This document shows positions 16,555 to 26,011 of a stretch of 64,000 nt of DNA, piece after piece. Within the stretch, counting starts at the first letter, position 1, and the number at the start of each line of letters is the position of its first letter. Below the pieces are notes generated by a model, which worked only from the letters and a program-made list of their open reading frames with translations, had not been told where the DNA came from and ran no database searches. The translations under genes and the position numbers were made by a program. The stretch spans positions 682,001-746,000 of the forward strand of contig CAWKKW010000005.1 of NCBI GenBank assembly GCA_963850345.1, given 5' to 3'. The stretch comes from CAWKKW01 sp963850345 (lineage in GTDB: Bacteria > Acidobacteriota > Terriglobia > Terriglobales > Acidobacteriaceae).

Positions 16555-17895
16555 CTACTGCCCTGCAGGCACGCAGCCCGGGAGCAGCGGGCCCGGCGAG
16601 AGCGACAGCAGAGTCGTCTCATCCGGAAAGCTGTATGCGTGCAAGTGGGCGTTTGACCGAGTCTGAAATGCAAACCACGGCAGCAATGCCTCGTTTTGGG
16701 GATGGTAGGTGCGGCCGTGCATGGAAATAGCGAAGACCGGATTCGAAAATAGCACCTCGACCACATCGCCCGTCTCCAGCAAATCCTGGCACTGCGCATT
16801 CCCGGTGAGCGGGTCCATCGAGAGCCACCATGGTGTCAGGTTGCTGCCGAAAGGATCGTTGTAGGTCTCGGCAACTTCATGACTGAAGGCCGTCACGTCC
16901 TCCGCTCCACCCAGGAAAAGACCGGGGCTGATCCAGCTGGCGAAATCGAACACATAAAGCCGTTCGCGATTTCCGTTCTGCGGTGTCCCTGGTTCGAAAT
17001 CAGCGCTATGGAAACCGAGCGTGCAGCAGTTGTTTGGGTCGCCGTTGTTATACAGGTAGACATTGTTGAAGATTAGATTGCTTAGATCTTTCGTGGTTAT
17101 GTCGCCCGCCAACTCCGCAGCTCCGAGGACTGTCGACTTATCCACTGGATAAGTAGGCGGGTAGAGCTGTTTCACGAAGGCCTCGGTGTCGACTAGCGCG
17201 AACGCGCAACAGGTTCCATCCAGATTGAGTGAGTAAAAGTACGAACCAGACGGCACTTTCATCACCCGTCCTTCTTCCACGTGCGGGTGCAACACCGTGT
17301 GCCAGCCGAAATCGTTGTCGTCCTCCGGATTGATTCGATCCCAGAACTGTGCCCGCATCATTTGATCCGTGAGCTGACCCACTCCCGAGGTGTAGATCCA
17401 GGGCTTGAACACAGGTGACTCGACGACTTCGTGAATGAGCTTGGAGGTGGGCCGTAAAATCAATGGCGTTCCGCTATCCACCGCTACATTCCCGCTCGCA
17501 TCGAGCAACTCCACTGTGACTGGAATTACGGGAGAGTGAATCCTTGTGGTCCGCCCTGTTTCCGGGGACTGGCCCACCATCGTGAATGGCCAACTGAACT
17601 GCGGATTGCCCACGGGGTCGAAGCCGGGAGCCTCAAAATGATCAGACCAGGTTGGAAGCGTGTCGATACCCGGTTGGGCAGCCGCAGCCGCAGCGGATGC
17701 CGGCCCGGCCGTGTTCTGCGGTTTTCGGGCAACGTGGGTCCCGAAGTGCAGCGGCTTGTTTTTGAGAAAGTTGAGGGGCAGACGTGCCTTATTGCTGTTG
17801 ACTTTAGTCTGTGCGAGGGTGAGAGGCGCAAGGCTCAAGGCAGCCAATGAAGCAGCCGCCAGGGACAAAATACATCTACGAAACAGGCTGTGCAT
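16555..17895 (-). CDS. secreted protein with HExxE...DP motif (putative metallopeptidase-like), function unknown
   Basis: From ATG 17895, which is preceded by AGGAGA, the protein has about 446 residues with a clear signal peptide ending L-T-L-A-Q. An upstream in-frame start at 18024 has no such support. I do not recognise a characterised family. The notable part is S-H-E-V-A-E-T-Y-N-D-P in the last third, followed by W-W and later C-Q-D-L-L-E-T-G-D. That order recalls secreted proteins carrying S-H-E-L-A-E-x-x-T-D-P motifs, which have been suggested to be metalloproteases, but the HExxH zinc motif is absent. Several cysteine pairs (C-C) suggest disulphides. Transcription ends at a strong terminator. 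Confidence 0.75.
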   Translation of the reverse strand: MHSLFRRCILSLAAASLAALSLAPLTLAQTKVNSNKARLPLNFLKNKPLHFGTHVARKPQNTAGPASAAAAAAQPGIDTLPTWSDHFEAPGFDPVGNPQFSWPFTMVGQSPETGRTTRIHSPVIPVTVELLDASGNVAVDSGTPLILRPTSKLIHEVVESPVFKPWIYTSGVGQLTDQMMRAQFWDRINPEDDNDFGWHTVLHPHVEEGRVMKVPSGSYFYSLNLDGTCCAFALVDTEAFVKQLYPPTYPVDKSTVLGAAELAGDITTKDLSNLIFNNVYLYNNGDPNNCCTLGFHSADFEPGTPQNGNRERLYVFDFASWISPGLFLGGAEDVTAFSHEVAETYNDPFGSNLTPWWLSMDPLTGNAQCQDLLETGDVVEVLFSNPVFAISMHGRTYHPQNEALLPWFAFQTRSNAHLHAYSFPDETTLLSLSPGPLLPGCVPAGQ

Positions 17896-18097
17896 GGGGA
17901 TCTCCTGGAAGGGCACAAGACGCGAATGGGGATCACGTCGAAGTGGGCCGAGCGTACCACACCGGGAAACTTGGGAACAAGCCAACGAGGGGCTAAGAAT
18001 CGAGCGGACCTGATCATCCCGCACACACTCTCGGCGCGTCTCGAGCTGTAATCACAGGTATTTACGACGATACGGGAGAGCCGCGGTAACCTATAGA

Positions 18098-18135
18098 CTA
18101 AACCGGTATTAACTAAAAGGTATATACCGGTTTAG
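18098..18135. repeat. 12-bp perfect inverted repeat overlapping the fumarase stop codon
   Basis: CTAAACCGGTAT (18098-18109) pairs with ATACCGGTTTAG (18124-18135) across a 14-nt AT-rich spacer. The right arm contains the fumarase stop codon. No T-run follows on either strand, so it is either a weak terminator/mRNA 3' stabiliser for the fumarase gene or a protein-binding site. Confidence 0.55.
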
Positions 18136-19655
18136 GCCAGAATGGGCACCCCGCCAAGCTCAGATTGGATGCGGGCTTGCCACTCCCGCGGGCCGGTCTG
18201 ATGCACCGACGTTCCATGAGAATCGACCGCCACTGTCACTGGCATATCCTTCACATCGAACTCGTAGATCGCCTCCATGCCGAGATCCTCAAACGCGAGC
18301 ACGCGCGAGCTCTTAATCGCCTTTGAAACTAGGTAGGCCGCTCCTCCAACAGCCATCAGGTAAACCGCACGATGATCGCGAATGGCGTCAATGGCCGCAT
18401 TGCCCCGTTCCGCCTTACCCACCATGCCGAGCAATCCTGTCTCTTCCAGCATCTGGCGCGTGAACTTGTCCATACGCGTTGCGGTGGTAGGACCGGCTGG
18501 CCCGACTACCTCGCCCCGTACCGGATCCACCGGACCGACGTAGTAGATAAACCTGTTGGTGAAATCGACCGGCAAGGTCTCCCCACGGGAGAGCATGCCG
18601 GTCATGCGCTTGTGAGCCGCGTCGCGGCCGGTGAGCAACTTTCCGTTCAGCAGCAGGACTTCCCCGGGCTTCCACGTCGCCACTTCGTCTCGCGTAACGC
18701 TGTTCAGATCAACCCGTCGCGCAGTGGACACGTCATGCACCAGCGTAGGCCACGCATCGAGCGAAGGCGGTTCGAGAGCAACCGGGCCAGAGCCATCCAG
18801 CACGAAGTGCGCGTGCCGGGTAGCGGCACAATTTGGAATCATGGCAACCGGCAGATTGGCCGCATGCGTTGGATAGTCGAGAATTTTCACATCCAGAACT
18901 GTGGTGAGTCCGCCCAGGCCCTGTGCGCCGATGCCGAGTTCATTCACGCGCCGGTAGAGCTCCACCCGCATCTCTTCCAGCTTGTTGGCCGGACCACGCG
19001 CGATCACCTCGGTGATGTCGATAGGCTCCATGAGTGCTTCCTTGGCCAGCAGCATTGCCTTCTCGGCCGTGCCGCCGATCCCAATGCCGAGCATGCCAGG
19101 AGGACACCATCCCGCGCCCATGGTCGGCACAGTCTTCAACACCCAGTCGATGATCGAGTCGGACGGATTCAGCATCGCGAATTTGGATTTCGCCTCTGAG
19201 CCGCCCCCCTTCGCTGCCACAATGACCTCGACGTCCCCTCCCTTTACCAGAGATATGTTCACGACGGCCGGGGTGTTATCGCGCGTATTGCGGCGACCGA
19301 ACGCCGGGTCCGCCAGCACCGACGCGCGCAATGTATTGTCCGGATGCAGGTATGCGCGGCGAACGCCTTCGTTGACCATCTCTTCCGCTGTCAGCGATGC
19401 CTCCCAACGCACGTCCATGCCGATCTTCAGAAAGACGGTCACGATGCCGGTGTCCTGGCAAATGGGGCGGTGGCCTTCGGCGCACATCCGCGAATTGATG
19501 AGAATTTGTGCGATCGCATCCTTGGCCGCAGGTCCCTGTTCGCGCTCGTACGCCTTTGCCAGGTTCGTGATGTAATCAACCGGGTGGTAATAGGAGATGT
19601 ACTGCAGCGCGTCAGCGACGCTCTGGATCAGGTCCTCCTGTTGAATAGTTGCCAT
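18132..19655 (-). CDS. fumA: class I fumarate hydratase (4Fe-4S, fused alpha/beta)
   Basis: The 507-residue protein has the single-chain class I fumarase layout. Three cysteines expected to hold the 4Fe-4S cluster are visible: Cys66 in R-P-I-C-Q-D-T-G, Cys184 in G-W-C-P-P-G-M and Cys276 in I-P-N-C-A-A-T-R. It reversibly hydrates fumarate to malate in the TCA cycle and is oxygen-sensitive. ATG 19655 was used. A 165-bp divergent region separates it from the YpdA-like gene. The related L(+)-tartrate dehydratase is a less likely alternative, given the fused length and the absence of a second subunit gene. Confidence 0.88.
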   Translation of the reverse strand: MATIQQEDLIQSVADALQYISYYHPVDYITNLAKAYEREQGPAAKDAIAQILINSRMCAEGHRPICQDTGIVTVFLKIGMDVRWEASLTAEEMVNEGVRRAYLHPDNTLRASVLADPAFGRRNTRDNTPAVVNISLVKGGDVEVIVAAKGGGSEAKSKFAMLNPSDSIIDWVLKTVPTMGAGWCPPGMLGIGIGGTAEKAMLLAKEALMEPIDITEVIARGPANKLEEMRVELYRRVNELGIGAQGLGGLTTVLDVKILDYPTHAANLPVAMIPNCAATRHAHFVLDGSGPVALEPPSLDAWPTLVHDVSTARRVDLNSVTRDEVATWKPGEVLLLNGKLLTGRDAAHKRMTGMLSRGETLPVDFTNRFIYYVGPVDPVRGEVVGPAGPTTATRMDKFTRQMLEETGLLGMVGKAERGNAAIDAIRDHRAVYLMAVGGAAYLVSKAIKSSRVLAFEDLGMEAIYEFDVKDMPVTVAVDSHGTSVHQTGPREWQARIQSELGGVPILA

Positions 19656-19820
19656 GGGATCCTCAAGCAGGCTGGAACACTCCGGCCTGACTCTCCAGTA
19701 TATCGAGCCTCGAGGCCTCTTTTTCGAGCAGTGGAATCATGCGTAATGCCGGTCCCCTGCTTTGCAGCTCAGCCATAATTCCGCGTGTGCCTGCATTCCA
19801 CAATCATCTAAGCTAGATAT

Positions 19821-20864
19821 ATGGATCAACTGCAGTCCCTCTCCCCCGGTGAAGGCCACACCCCCTGTGACGTGGTAGTGGTTGGCGCCGGCCCTACCGG
19901 CCTTGCCTGCGCCATCGAGGCGCAACGAGCTGGTCTGAGCGTGCTGGTGGTCGACAAGGGCTGCCTCTGCAATTCCCTCTTTCACTACCCCTCAAATATG
20001 ACGTTCTTCACCACGCCGGAACTGCTGGAGATCGGCGACATTCCGTTTCCCAGCCCGAACGTGAAGCCCACGCGCAACGAGGCGTTGGAATATTACCGCG
20101 GCGTTGCAGCGCGCTACCGGGTTCCCATCTTGCAGTATCACAACGTGGACGAGATCAGCGGCCGCGACAATGCCTTTTCTGTCACCATCTCTGATCGATT
20201 TGCGCGACGCCGTGTGCTGCGCGCCAGAAAACTCATTCTCGCCACCGGCTATTACGATCTGCCGAACTACCTAAACATCCCCGGGGAGGAACTGCCCAAA
20301 GTTCAGCACTATTATCACGATCCTCACCCCTACTACAATCTGGACATACTGGTGATTGGCGGGAAGAACTCGGCCGCGATCGGGGCGCTTGATCTGTGGC
20401 GGCATGGTGCCAGAGTCACGCTGGTTCATCGCGGCCCTGCGATGCACAAACACGTGAAATACTGGATCTTGCCCGACATCGAAAATCGCATCAAGAACGG
20501 TGAGGTCGCGGCCCACTTCAACAGCAGCGTCACTCGCGTTGACGAAGACTCTGCCACCATCGCCACACCAAATGGTGAGATCACGATCCACAACGATTTC
20601 GTCTTCGCACTGACCGGTTATCATCCGGATTTCGATTTCCTGAAGGCTCTCGGCGTTCGCCTGGAAGGAGAAGATCTGCTGCCGGTGTGCGATCCCAAGA
20701 GCCTTGAGAGCAATGTGGCCGGAATTTACCTGGCCGGCGTCATCGTGGCAGGTTCGCGAACCAACGAGATATTTATAGAAAACGGTCGCTTCCATGGCCG
20801 CCAGATCGCCGACGACCTGAGGCAAAAAATAGGTTCAGATCTGGTGACTGCGCAAGCCCGGTGA
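19821..20864 (+). CDS. ypdA: YpdA-family flavin oxidoreductase (putative bacillithiol disulfide reductase)
   Basis: The 347-residue protein has an FAD-binding G-A-G-P-T-G at 22-27 and a second dinucleotide motif (V-I-G-G-K-N-S-A) near residue 177. The segment G-C-L-C-N-S-L-F-H-Y-P-S-N-M-T-F-F is diagnostic of YpdA/Bdr proteins and includes the conserved cysteine of the family. In Firmicutes this enzyme reduces bacillithiol disulfide with NADPH. Bacillithiol synthesis genes are not in this window, so the thiol substrate here is inferred. No strong ribosome-binding site is seen before ATG 19821. The sensor kinase follows after 91 bp. Confidence 0.87.
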   Translation: MDQLQSLSPGEGHTPCDVVVVGAGPTGLACAIEAQRAGLSVLVVDKGCLCNSLFHYPSNMTFFTTPELLEIGDIPFPSPNVKPTRNEALEYYRGVAARYRVPILQYHNVDEISGRDNAFSVTISDRFARRRVLRARKLILATGYYDLPNYLNIPGEELPKVQHYYHDPHPYYNLDILVIGGKNSAAIGALDLWRHGARVTLVHRGPAMHKHVKYWILPDIENRIKNGEVAAHFNSSVTRVDEDSATIATPNGEITIHNDFVFALTGYHPDFDFLKALGVRLEGEDLLPVCDPKSLESNVAGIYLAGVIVAGSRTNEIFIENGRFHGRQIADDLRQKIGSDLVTAQAR

Positions 20865-20955
20865 CCGTCTCTTTTATCATTTCCAAGATGGTCAGTCGGC
20901 CAACCCGCCTCTGACCTGCTTGTCTGCCTTGTAGGGAAGGAAGTGCTGCGCTTCT

Positions 20956-22836
20956 ATGCACGTGTTCAGGCCTCGGACGATTCGTGGGCAGTTGGTGGGC
21001 GGGCTAATTCTTTTTGAAAGCCTGCTGGTGCTGTCCTTCGCCTTCTTGATCACAGGTGAACACGTCCAGGAAATAGGTCAGCGGTCTGAACATCGCATGC
21101 AATACCAGGCCACTATGCTGGCCCTCGAGGCGAACGAAGATCTGGATGATAACCGTCTGGACCGCTTGAAAAAGACGCTGGCGGCTATGAGCACCGCACC
21201 CAGCATTCGCGCCGTACAGGTGACCGATGTCCAGGGCCTCTGTATCGAGAGCAGTGATTCACTGCGCAAGGGCACTCTGACCTTGACGCCCACCGAACTG
21301 CGGCAGATCGGACCTCGGCGGAGAGCCCTGGTCTTCGACGTTGGTGACTCGCGCGAAGCGATGGCTCCTGTCTACGTGAACGCGGAACTGAGGGGCTTCG
21401 TCTGGGTCTATCCCAACAACCAACCTGATCGAGAAGATTTGCGCGCGCTGCTGTGGCTCACGATGTTGTTCGCAGCGGTGGCCACTGTCGGTTGTACGGT
21501 GCTGGCCAACCTGGTCGCGCGTTCCATTACCCAGCCTATTCGCCTGCTCCTTGGAGCGACCCAGCGGCTTATCCGCGACCCGGAAGATACTGCAGGGTTC
21601 CCACTCGCGGTCTCCTCGTCGAACGAAGCCGCCGACCTCACCATGGCCTTCAACCTGATGGTGACCTCGATTGAGGAACAGCGCTCCGGCTTGAATGACA
21701 CCCTCGCGCTGCTTGATTCCATGTTGGCGAATGCGCCGATCGGTTTCGCATTCTTCGATCGCAAGTATCACTTCGTTCGTGTGAATCAGTTTCTCGCGGA
21801 CATGAACCGCCTCTCGATCAACCGCCACTTGGGGCGCGCCCTTGCCGAGATTTTGCCTGCACCTGCCGCGCAGCTGCTCGAGCAAGCCATCCAGAAGGTG
21901 TTCGATACGTCTGCCCCGGTACAGGATCTGGAACTCAGCTCGGAGTCCGACGAGCTAGTCAAGCATTGGCTGGTGAATATCTATCCGGTCAAGACGACAG
22001 GCCAGACGGTGCGCTGGGTGGGAGCCGTCATCGTAGACACAACAGAGCGGAAGCGTTCGGAAGACGCATTGCGCAAGACGGAAAAGCTGGCCGCGGCAGG
22101 CCGGCTTGCTGCTTCTATTGCGCATGAAATCAATAATCCCCTCGAGGCTGTTACGAATATCCTTTACCTGCTGCAATCGACCGATTCCCTCGATTCGCAG
22201 GCCAGGGCCTACACCGAAATGGCACAGCATGAAGTTGCCCGGGTCTCTGAGATCACCCAGCAGACTCTGCGCTTCTATCGCCAATCCACCGTAGCGTCTC
22301 TCTCCAACGTCAGTGAACTACTCGACTCGGTACTTTCGCTCCACCGCGGACGCGTGCTTGCTCTGCAGGTCAATGTAATTCGCAGGTACCAGAGTGACGT
22401 GAGACTCTACTGCTTTTCTGGCGAATTGCGGCAGCTCTTCGCCAATCTAATCGGGAATGCGCTCGACGCGATGCTGCGCTGCGGAGGCCAACTGCGGCTC
22501 ACCGTCCGGACCTCGCGTTCCTGGCGCAATCCTTCCCAGGCTGGTGTTCGCATCTTCGTCTCCGATACCGGATCCGGCATGCCCGATGAAGTGCGCCGTC
22601 GAATCTTCGAGCCATTCTTTACTACCAAGGAAACTACGGGCACCGGCTTGGGACTCTGGGTAAGCGCCGAAATTGTGGAGAAGCACGCCGGCACTGTCCA
22701 GGTACGAAGTCGCATGGCAGATCCTACTCGGCCCGGCCATTACAGCGGCACAGTATTTATGCTTTTCTTCCCCGAGCGCACAGTCGATCAGGCGGCCGAG
22801 TCAATGAGCAGGCGAGTGCTCGCACCGTTGGCTTAG
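20956..22836 (+). CDS. membrane sensor histidine kinase (HAMP-PAS-HisKA-HATPase)
   Basis: The 626-residue kinase has a first membrane helix (about 13-33), a periplasmic sensor region, a second helix (about 163-183), a HAMP linker (with S-I-T-Q-P-I), a PAS domain, and a kinase core with phospho-acceptor H in S-I-A-H-E-I-N-N-P-L-E, N-box L-I-G-N-A-L-D-A-M, G1 D-T-G-S-G-M-P and G2 G-T-G-L-G-L. No response regulator is adjacent, so it is an orphan. It may be co-transcribed with the YpdA-like gene upstream. Its stop codon directly abuts the stop codon of the convergent lipoprotein gene. Confidence 0.9.
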   Translation: MHVFRPRTIRGQLVGGLILFESLLVLSFAFLITGEHVQEIGQRSEHRMQYQATMLALEANEDLDDNRLDRLKKTLAAMSTAPSIRAVQVTDVQGLCIESSDSLRKGTLTLTPTELRQIGPRRRALVFDVGDSREAMAPVYVNAELRGFVWVYPNNQPDREDLRALLWLTMLFAAVATVGCTVLANLVARSITQPIRLLLGATQRLIRDPEDTAGFPLAVSSSNEAADLTMAFNLMVTSIEEQRSGLNDTLALLDSMLANAPIGFAFFDRKYHFVRVNQFLADMNRLSINRHLGRALAEILPAPAAQLLEQAIQKVFDTSAPVQDLELSSESDELVKHWLVNIYPVKTTGQTVRWVGAVIVDTTERKRSEDALRKTEKLAAAGRLAASIAHEINNPLEAVTNILYLLQSTDSLDSQARAYTEMAQHEVARVSEITQQTLRFYRQSTVASLSNVSELLDSVLSLHRGRVLALQVNVIRRYQSDVRLYCFSGELRQLFANLIGNALDAMLRCGGQLRLTVRTSRSWRNPSQAGVRIFVSDTGSGMPDEVRRRIFEPFFTTKETTGTGLGLWVSAEIVEKHAGTVQVRSRMADPTRPGHYSGTVFMLFFPERTVDQAAESMSRRVLAPLA

Positions 22837-25002
22837 TTATTTCCCAGCGGGGGATATGGAGCGAGCGGCGCAACGCGGATGAGCGCTTCCGGCCAGCTTG
22901 GATCGAGTTACGTGAAAGCGGTGCAGAAAGACATACCGCACCCGCAAACCGCCTAGCATCGATGGTGTGGAGCGAGGCGCCCGCTGTAGATCCACCAGCA
23001 CAAGCAACGCAGCCTCTGCGGGATTGTCATGACTCTGGGTCACTCCGACCCCGAAGACTGCGGGATCGCTCATGAGCCGTTTGGCCTGCCGTTGCACGAC
23101 GGCCGACGCGCTCGCCAGCACCTGCTGTGGCAAGTGAATACCCTGAAAATCGGCAGGAGACTTGGCTGCACTTGCATTGGTGACGCTCGCTTCGTCCGTG
23201 CGAATTACTTGCGTACGTATCCCGTCAATCTGCTGAGGAACGACGGCGTCAAAGCGATTCTTGTCGACATAAACCACGATCGCCGGTTCGCCTGGTTGGT
23301 CGACACTTCGACCTCTCGCTGTACCCAGTACTCCATTCGAGGCAGAGACGAGGCGCGACGCTGCGAGTTGCGCTGCCGTCTCCGCCCGCGTGGGTGGCAC
23401 AGCAGGAACCGCGGCCAACGCGCTCTGTTCGTAGTTCAGGCATGCAACCGGATGCTCCGGGCCTCCTACGATCTCGAACCGCTGCCCTGCTTGCGAGCCA
23501 AGCTCATTGAGCACGTCTTGAATTGGATTGACGACGCTATACCCGCTACCTCGATTGTCGGTGCCGCCCGCAAAAAACAGCCCCACAGGCTCTGCGTTGC
23601 GGGCATCCACCACCAACGCTCCAGAGTCTCCGCTATCGGAAAAGCTGTTCCCTGCAATGCCGATCTGGTTGGTAAACGTCTTGGTGTAGTAGGGCTGCGT
23701 TTCCGCGCAGTCTTTGAAGTAGTCGACCTCTACCGCCAGGTGAATTGCGTCGATGGCTGAACACGTAAGCCCGGTGGTCCGGCCGCTCTTCGCAACCTCA
23801 AAGGCCCGTCCCAGAGTTGAATCGGTGATGACTTCCCCCGTTCCTGCGGCCGGGGGTGCGGACCCAAGCTGCGCACCAGCGACGGGCGAGCCCAGGTGGA
23901 GAATCGCCCCGCTCGGATCTACCGCTCCTTCATTGACCGCAGCCAGTGCCGCATCCACGTTGCTCTGTGCCGTTGCCAGGGGCACCGCATACCGCAGCGC
24001 GCCCACCGCTCGACCGGATCCCGCTGCGGGAGAAGCACTGCAAGCAGTATCGATCAAGCCCGGCTGCACGATCGTATCTCCTGAAGAGCCGTGGTCTGAC
24101 TCCGCAAGTACATGATTGTTGCTGAGGATGTACTGACTCCCGCTCCTACCGCTCACCAGAGCACCCAGCGTGCCCCCGCAGCAGTCGAGCACGTTGCCGC
24201 TTGCGTCTGAGTCAAAATCTGAACCATTGCCTCCCGACGCGCCCAGCTGCAGTCTTCCTGCTTGCGGTGCCTGGTTTGCCAGCGGGGTGCTGGTGATTCC
24301 CGCCTGGTTGAGAAGAATATGGGCCGGGCTCGCCGTGCGAGTGTCATTGATCCTGCCGATCACATAGATCGAGCCGGGCGGCAACGAAGCAGGCGCTCGA
24401 TATGTAACCGTGCATGCCGTATAGCCGTGCGGGCTTCGCTGACAAGACTCGCCGCTGAGCGTTCCGTAGGTACGGTCCAGTTCTGCGCCGCCGCCAGGCG
24501 ACGAAGATAGACTCCAATGAACAGTGCCCTGGCCTGCCTCCGCAATCTGTGCGCGGACCGGCATGGTAGCCGCCACCGAGAGGGCCGCATTTTCAGGAGA
24601 GAGCGGTTGCAGAAATCCCGGAGTTACCTCGACCACGGTGCTGGCAATCCTGCTCAGATCACTCTGCAACTGCGCGTTGATCTGCACCACGACGCGATCA
24701 TGATTGAGCGCCGGAGGAGGAGTGTACACACCGGCCGCATCGATCATTCCCTGGCCTAGCGAGGGATCGTTCTGTCCGTTAGCCACGGACCAGTTCACCG
24801 CCGCGGGTCCTCCGGAGGTAAGTGTGGCGGAGAATCGAATCTGGTTATTGGTTGTTACGGAGGAGGCCGTCGCGCGGATGGAGAAGGCTGCATTAGTGGG
24901 ACTCGAAACATAGCTTCCCATGCTGCCGCATCCGGCCAGGAACATGCCCAGCGGAGCAAGCATCAGGAACACACGTCGAAGCACACCACCCACCATATCC
25001 AT
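22837..25002 (-). CDS. lipoprotein with bacterial Ig-like region and trypsin-like serine protease domain
   Basis: The 721-residue protein has a lipobox L-A-G-C with acylated Cys25. Residues 38-235 look like two beta-sandwich (Ig-like) repeats. A trypsin-fold domain follows with a plausible triad: His297 in L-S-N-N-H-V-L-A, Asp350 in N-V-D-A-A-L-A and Ser460 in G-D-S-G-A. A G-R-T-T-G-L-T segment (408-414) is also typical of such proteases. The last 200 residues are unassigned. It should be anchored to a membrane and face the periplasm or exterior. ATG 25002 has AGGGAA upstream. Substrate is unknown; the residue assignments come from reading motifs, not alignment. Confidence 0.8.
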   Translation of the reverse strand: MDMVGGVLRRVFLMLAPLGMFLAGCGSMGSYVSSPTNAAFSIRATASSVTTNNQIRFSATLTSGGPAAVNWSVANGQNDPSLGQGMIDAAGVYTPPPALNHDRVVVQINAQLQSDLSRIASTVVEVTPGFLQPLSPENAALSVAATMPVRAQIAEAGQGTVHWSLSSSPGGGAELDRTYGTLSGESCQRSPHGYTACTVTYRAPASLPPGSIYVIGRINDTRTASPAHILLNQAGITSTPLANQAPQAGRLQLGASGGNGSDFDSDASGNVLDCCGGTLGALVSGRSGSQYILSNNHVLAESDHGSSGDTIVQPGLIDTACSASPAAGSGRAVGALRYAVPLATAQSNVDAALAAVNEGAVDPSGAILHLGSPVAGAQLGSAPPAAGTGEVITDSTLGRAFEVAKSGRTTGLTCSAIDAIHLAVEVDYFKDCAETQPYYTKTFTNQIGIAGNSFSDSGDSGALVVDARNAEPVGLFFAGGTDNRGSGYSVVNPIQDVLNELGSQAGQRFEIVGGPEHPVACLNYEQSALAAVPAVPPTRAETAAQLAASRLVSASNGVLGTARGRSVDQPGEPAIVVYVDKNRFDAVVPQQIDGIRTQVIRTDEASVTNASAAKSPADFQGIHLPQQVLASASAVVQRQAKRLMSDPAVFGVGVTQSHDNPAEAALLVLVDLQRAPRSTPSMLGGLRVRYVFLHRFHVTRSKLAGSAHPRCAARSISPAGK

Positions 25003-25195
25003 TCTTTCCCTTGTGTCTTCGACTGAAATTCAGCAGCGATCGTTCACCCGAATCGCCATTCGCCTAGATCGCACTTCAGCGGGGATCACACTGCATCAGG
25101 AACCGAAGCTGGGCAGTTTACCGGGAGAGGGTACACCGTTAGACGGCTGACCTCCACATTTAGTTCGCCACCAGTGAACCGACAGGGTCGCACTC

Positions 25196-26011
25196 TCAGG
25201 AGATGATCCGCCGCAAGAACCCTCGCAATCCAAACCACCACAAGACGGTCAGCGACACAAGCAATGCAATCAGAATAACCGCTTCATTCATGTGGGAGAT
25301 GCCGGGGGTGAGGGCGGCGCGCAAACCTTCGCTCATGTACACGATCGGATTAATCAGCACCGCCATCTGCAGCCAGTGCACATGGTAAAGAAATGCCCAT
25401 GGGTAATACACGCAACCTAAGAACGTAATCGGCACTACCACAATGGAGAAGACCAGGCCGATCTGCTGCGGCTTCACGTTAGCTCCGATGGCCAGCCCCA
25501 GGGCTCCTGCTGTGAGACTCGAAAGCACCAGTACCAGCAGCAGGAAAGGCCAACTGGTGACGTGTGCCTGCGCCGGCGCAGACGGAATCAGGTAGACAAG
25601 AGGCACCACCAGGCCGGCCGCAAGCATGCTCTGCAAAGCACTGAAGCAGATCTTCTCCGCGGCGACGGCCGCAACCGGGATGGGACACATTACCCGGTCG
25701 TCGATCTCGCGCGTGATGCCGAACTCCTGCGACAAGGGCAGCGCCACGGCCGCGATTCCGCTGAACATGATGGCGACGGCCATCAAGCCGGGCATCAGGA
25801 TGGTGGCAAAGTTGGGCCCGCCCCCCATCATATTGGCTTGGCCGATCCGCGGCATCACGTAGGTAAATACAAAAAGAAACAGCAGCGGTTGCATTCCTAC
25901 GCGCAGGATGAACGGGCCGATCTCCCGGCGCAACACGCGAAAGTCTCTGAGAAACAGGCCGGAAAACGCCTGCACAAACATGGCGCGGTTCGCGCCCTCC
26001 GGATTACTCAC
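25196..26011 (-). CDS. ABC-2 type transporter permease
   Basis: The 271-residue membrane protein has about six hydrophobic segments and resembles DrrB/NodJ-type ABC-2 permeases (P-L-S-Q-E-F-G-I-T-R-E-I-D-D-R in a cytoplasmic loop). It starts with GTG and overlaps the end of the ATPase gene by 8 bp, so the pair is one transporter unit. Such exporters move drugs, lipids or polysaccharides; the substrate is not evident. Confidence 0.9.
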   Translation of the reverse strand: MSNPEGANRAMFVQAFSGLFLRDFRVLRREIGPFILRVGMQPLLFLFVFTYVMPRIGQANMMGGGPNFATILMPGLMAVAIMFSGIAAVALPLSQEFGITREIDDRVMCPIPVAAVAAEKICFSALQSMLAAGLVVPLVYLIPSAPAQAHVTSWPFLLLVLVLSSLTAGALGLAIGANVKPQQIGLVFSIVVVPITFLGCVYYPWAFLYHVHWLQMAVLINPIVYMSEGLRAALTPGISHMNEAVILIALLVSLTVLWWFGLRGFLRRIIS

